This document shows positions 63,894 to 64,000 of a stretch of 64,000 nt of DNA, piece by piece (the first letter of the stretch is position 1; every line of letters starts with the position of its first letter). The DNA is from Lachnospiraceae bacterium (GTDB lineage Bacteria; Bacillota; Clostridia; Lachnospirales; Lachnospiraceae). Made by a program: the position numbers and the translations under genes. The notes beneath the pieces were generated by a model that saw only the letters and a program-made list of their open reading frames with translations, made no database searches and had not been told where the DNA came from. The stretch lies in contig JAFZGJ010000035.1 of NCBI GenBank assembly GCA_017555455.1, positions 1 to 64,000 of the forward strand, written 5' to 3'.

Positions 63894-64000
63894 GATTCCT
63901 TATCAATTCTGAAATGTTGGCTTTTATATTGTTTCGGAGAAAGTCCATATTCTTTTTTAAAAGCCCGATAAAAACTGGAGTAATCACTGAAGCCGCAAAG
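63890..64000 (-). CDS. AraC-family regulator, C-terminal end
   Basis: The last 36 codons of a minus-strand gene running in from beyond the window; stop TAA at 63892-63890. The translation CGFSDYSSFYRAFKKEYG then LSPKQYK is the second helix-turn-helix signature of AraC/XylS regulators. Nothing can be said about its N-terminal domain. Confidence 0.85.
   Translation of the reverse strand, partial: LCGFSDYSSFYRAFKKEYGLSPKQYKSQHFRIDKES

Overview
The window is an AT-rich stretch of a Gram-positive anaerobe, most probably a Lachnospiraceae-like member of the Clostridia. Supporting this are strong AGGAGG-type ribosome sites, frequent intrinsic terminators, linked gap-pgk-tpiA and gpmI genes, a linked secG-rnr-smpB-ssrA block, three chemoreceptors, a four-subunit 2-oxoacid:ferredoxin oxidoreductase and a Firmicute-type (T7SSb-like) secretion locus. 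No tRNA, rRNA, CRISPR array or intact insertion sequence was seen.

Region 1 (1-14.4 kb) is central metabolism: partial gap, pgk, tpiA, then a HipA-like protein, a small lipoprotein, bioY and thiN, then gpmI, a GntR/ABC-exporter operon and an unusually long enolase. Its intergenic spaces are unusual. There is a duplicated foldable element between pgk and tpiA, a 74-bp tandem repeat after gpmI, and a stretch of about 560 bp before eno that looks like a large structured RNA. Region 2 (14.4-22.2 kb) holds secG, rnr, smpB, tmRNA, a chemoreceptor, an orphan OmpR-type regulator, a remnant of an excisionase-like gene and a 29-codon type I toxin with its antisense RNA. Region 3 (22.2-33.8 kb) has a MATE pump, a LytTR/GHKL two-component pair, two more chemoreceptors, galK, an HD-domain protein, proA and a CDF-type metal exporter.

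Region 4 (33.9-57.1 kb) is the most notable part. It carries a type VII secretion ATPase (EssC), a YukD/EsaB-like protein, five WXG100 proteins, a likely membrane-active substrate with a DUF4176-type neighbour, and a complete Ser/Thr phosphorylation module. That module is one transmembrane kinase, three PP2C phosphatases and six FHA-domain proteins besides EssC, including an extracellular-vWA/cytoplasmic-FHA transmembrane protein. No EssA, EssB or EsaA homologue was recognised. The kinase has the same cytoplasmic-kinase / single-TM / extracytoplasmic-domain layout as the EssB pseudokinase. I infer a T7SS under threonine-phosphorylation control, comparable in logic to the PpkA-Fha-PppA pathway of type VI secretion.

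Region 5 (57.1-64 kb) has a PAP2 phosphatase, an NSS-family sodium symporter, a porGDAB-type oxidoreductase operon, a LysR regulator immediately downstream, and the convergent 3' end of an AraC-type regulator cut by the window edge. All functional calls come from reading motifs and architecture; no database or structure search was run.
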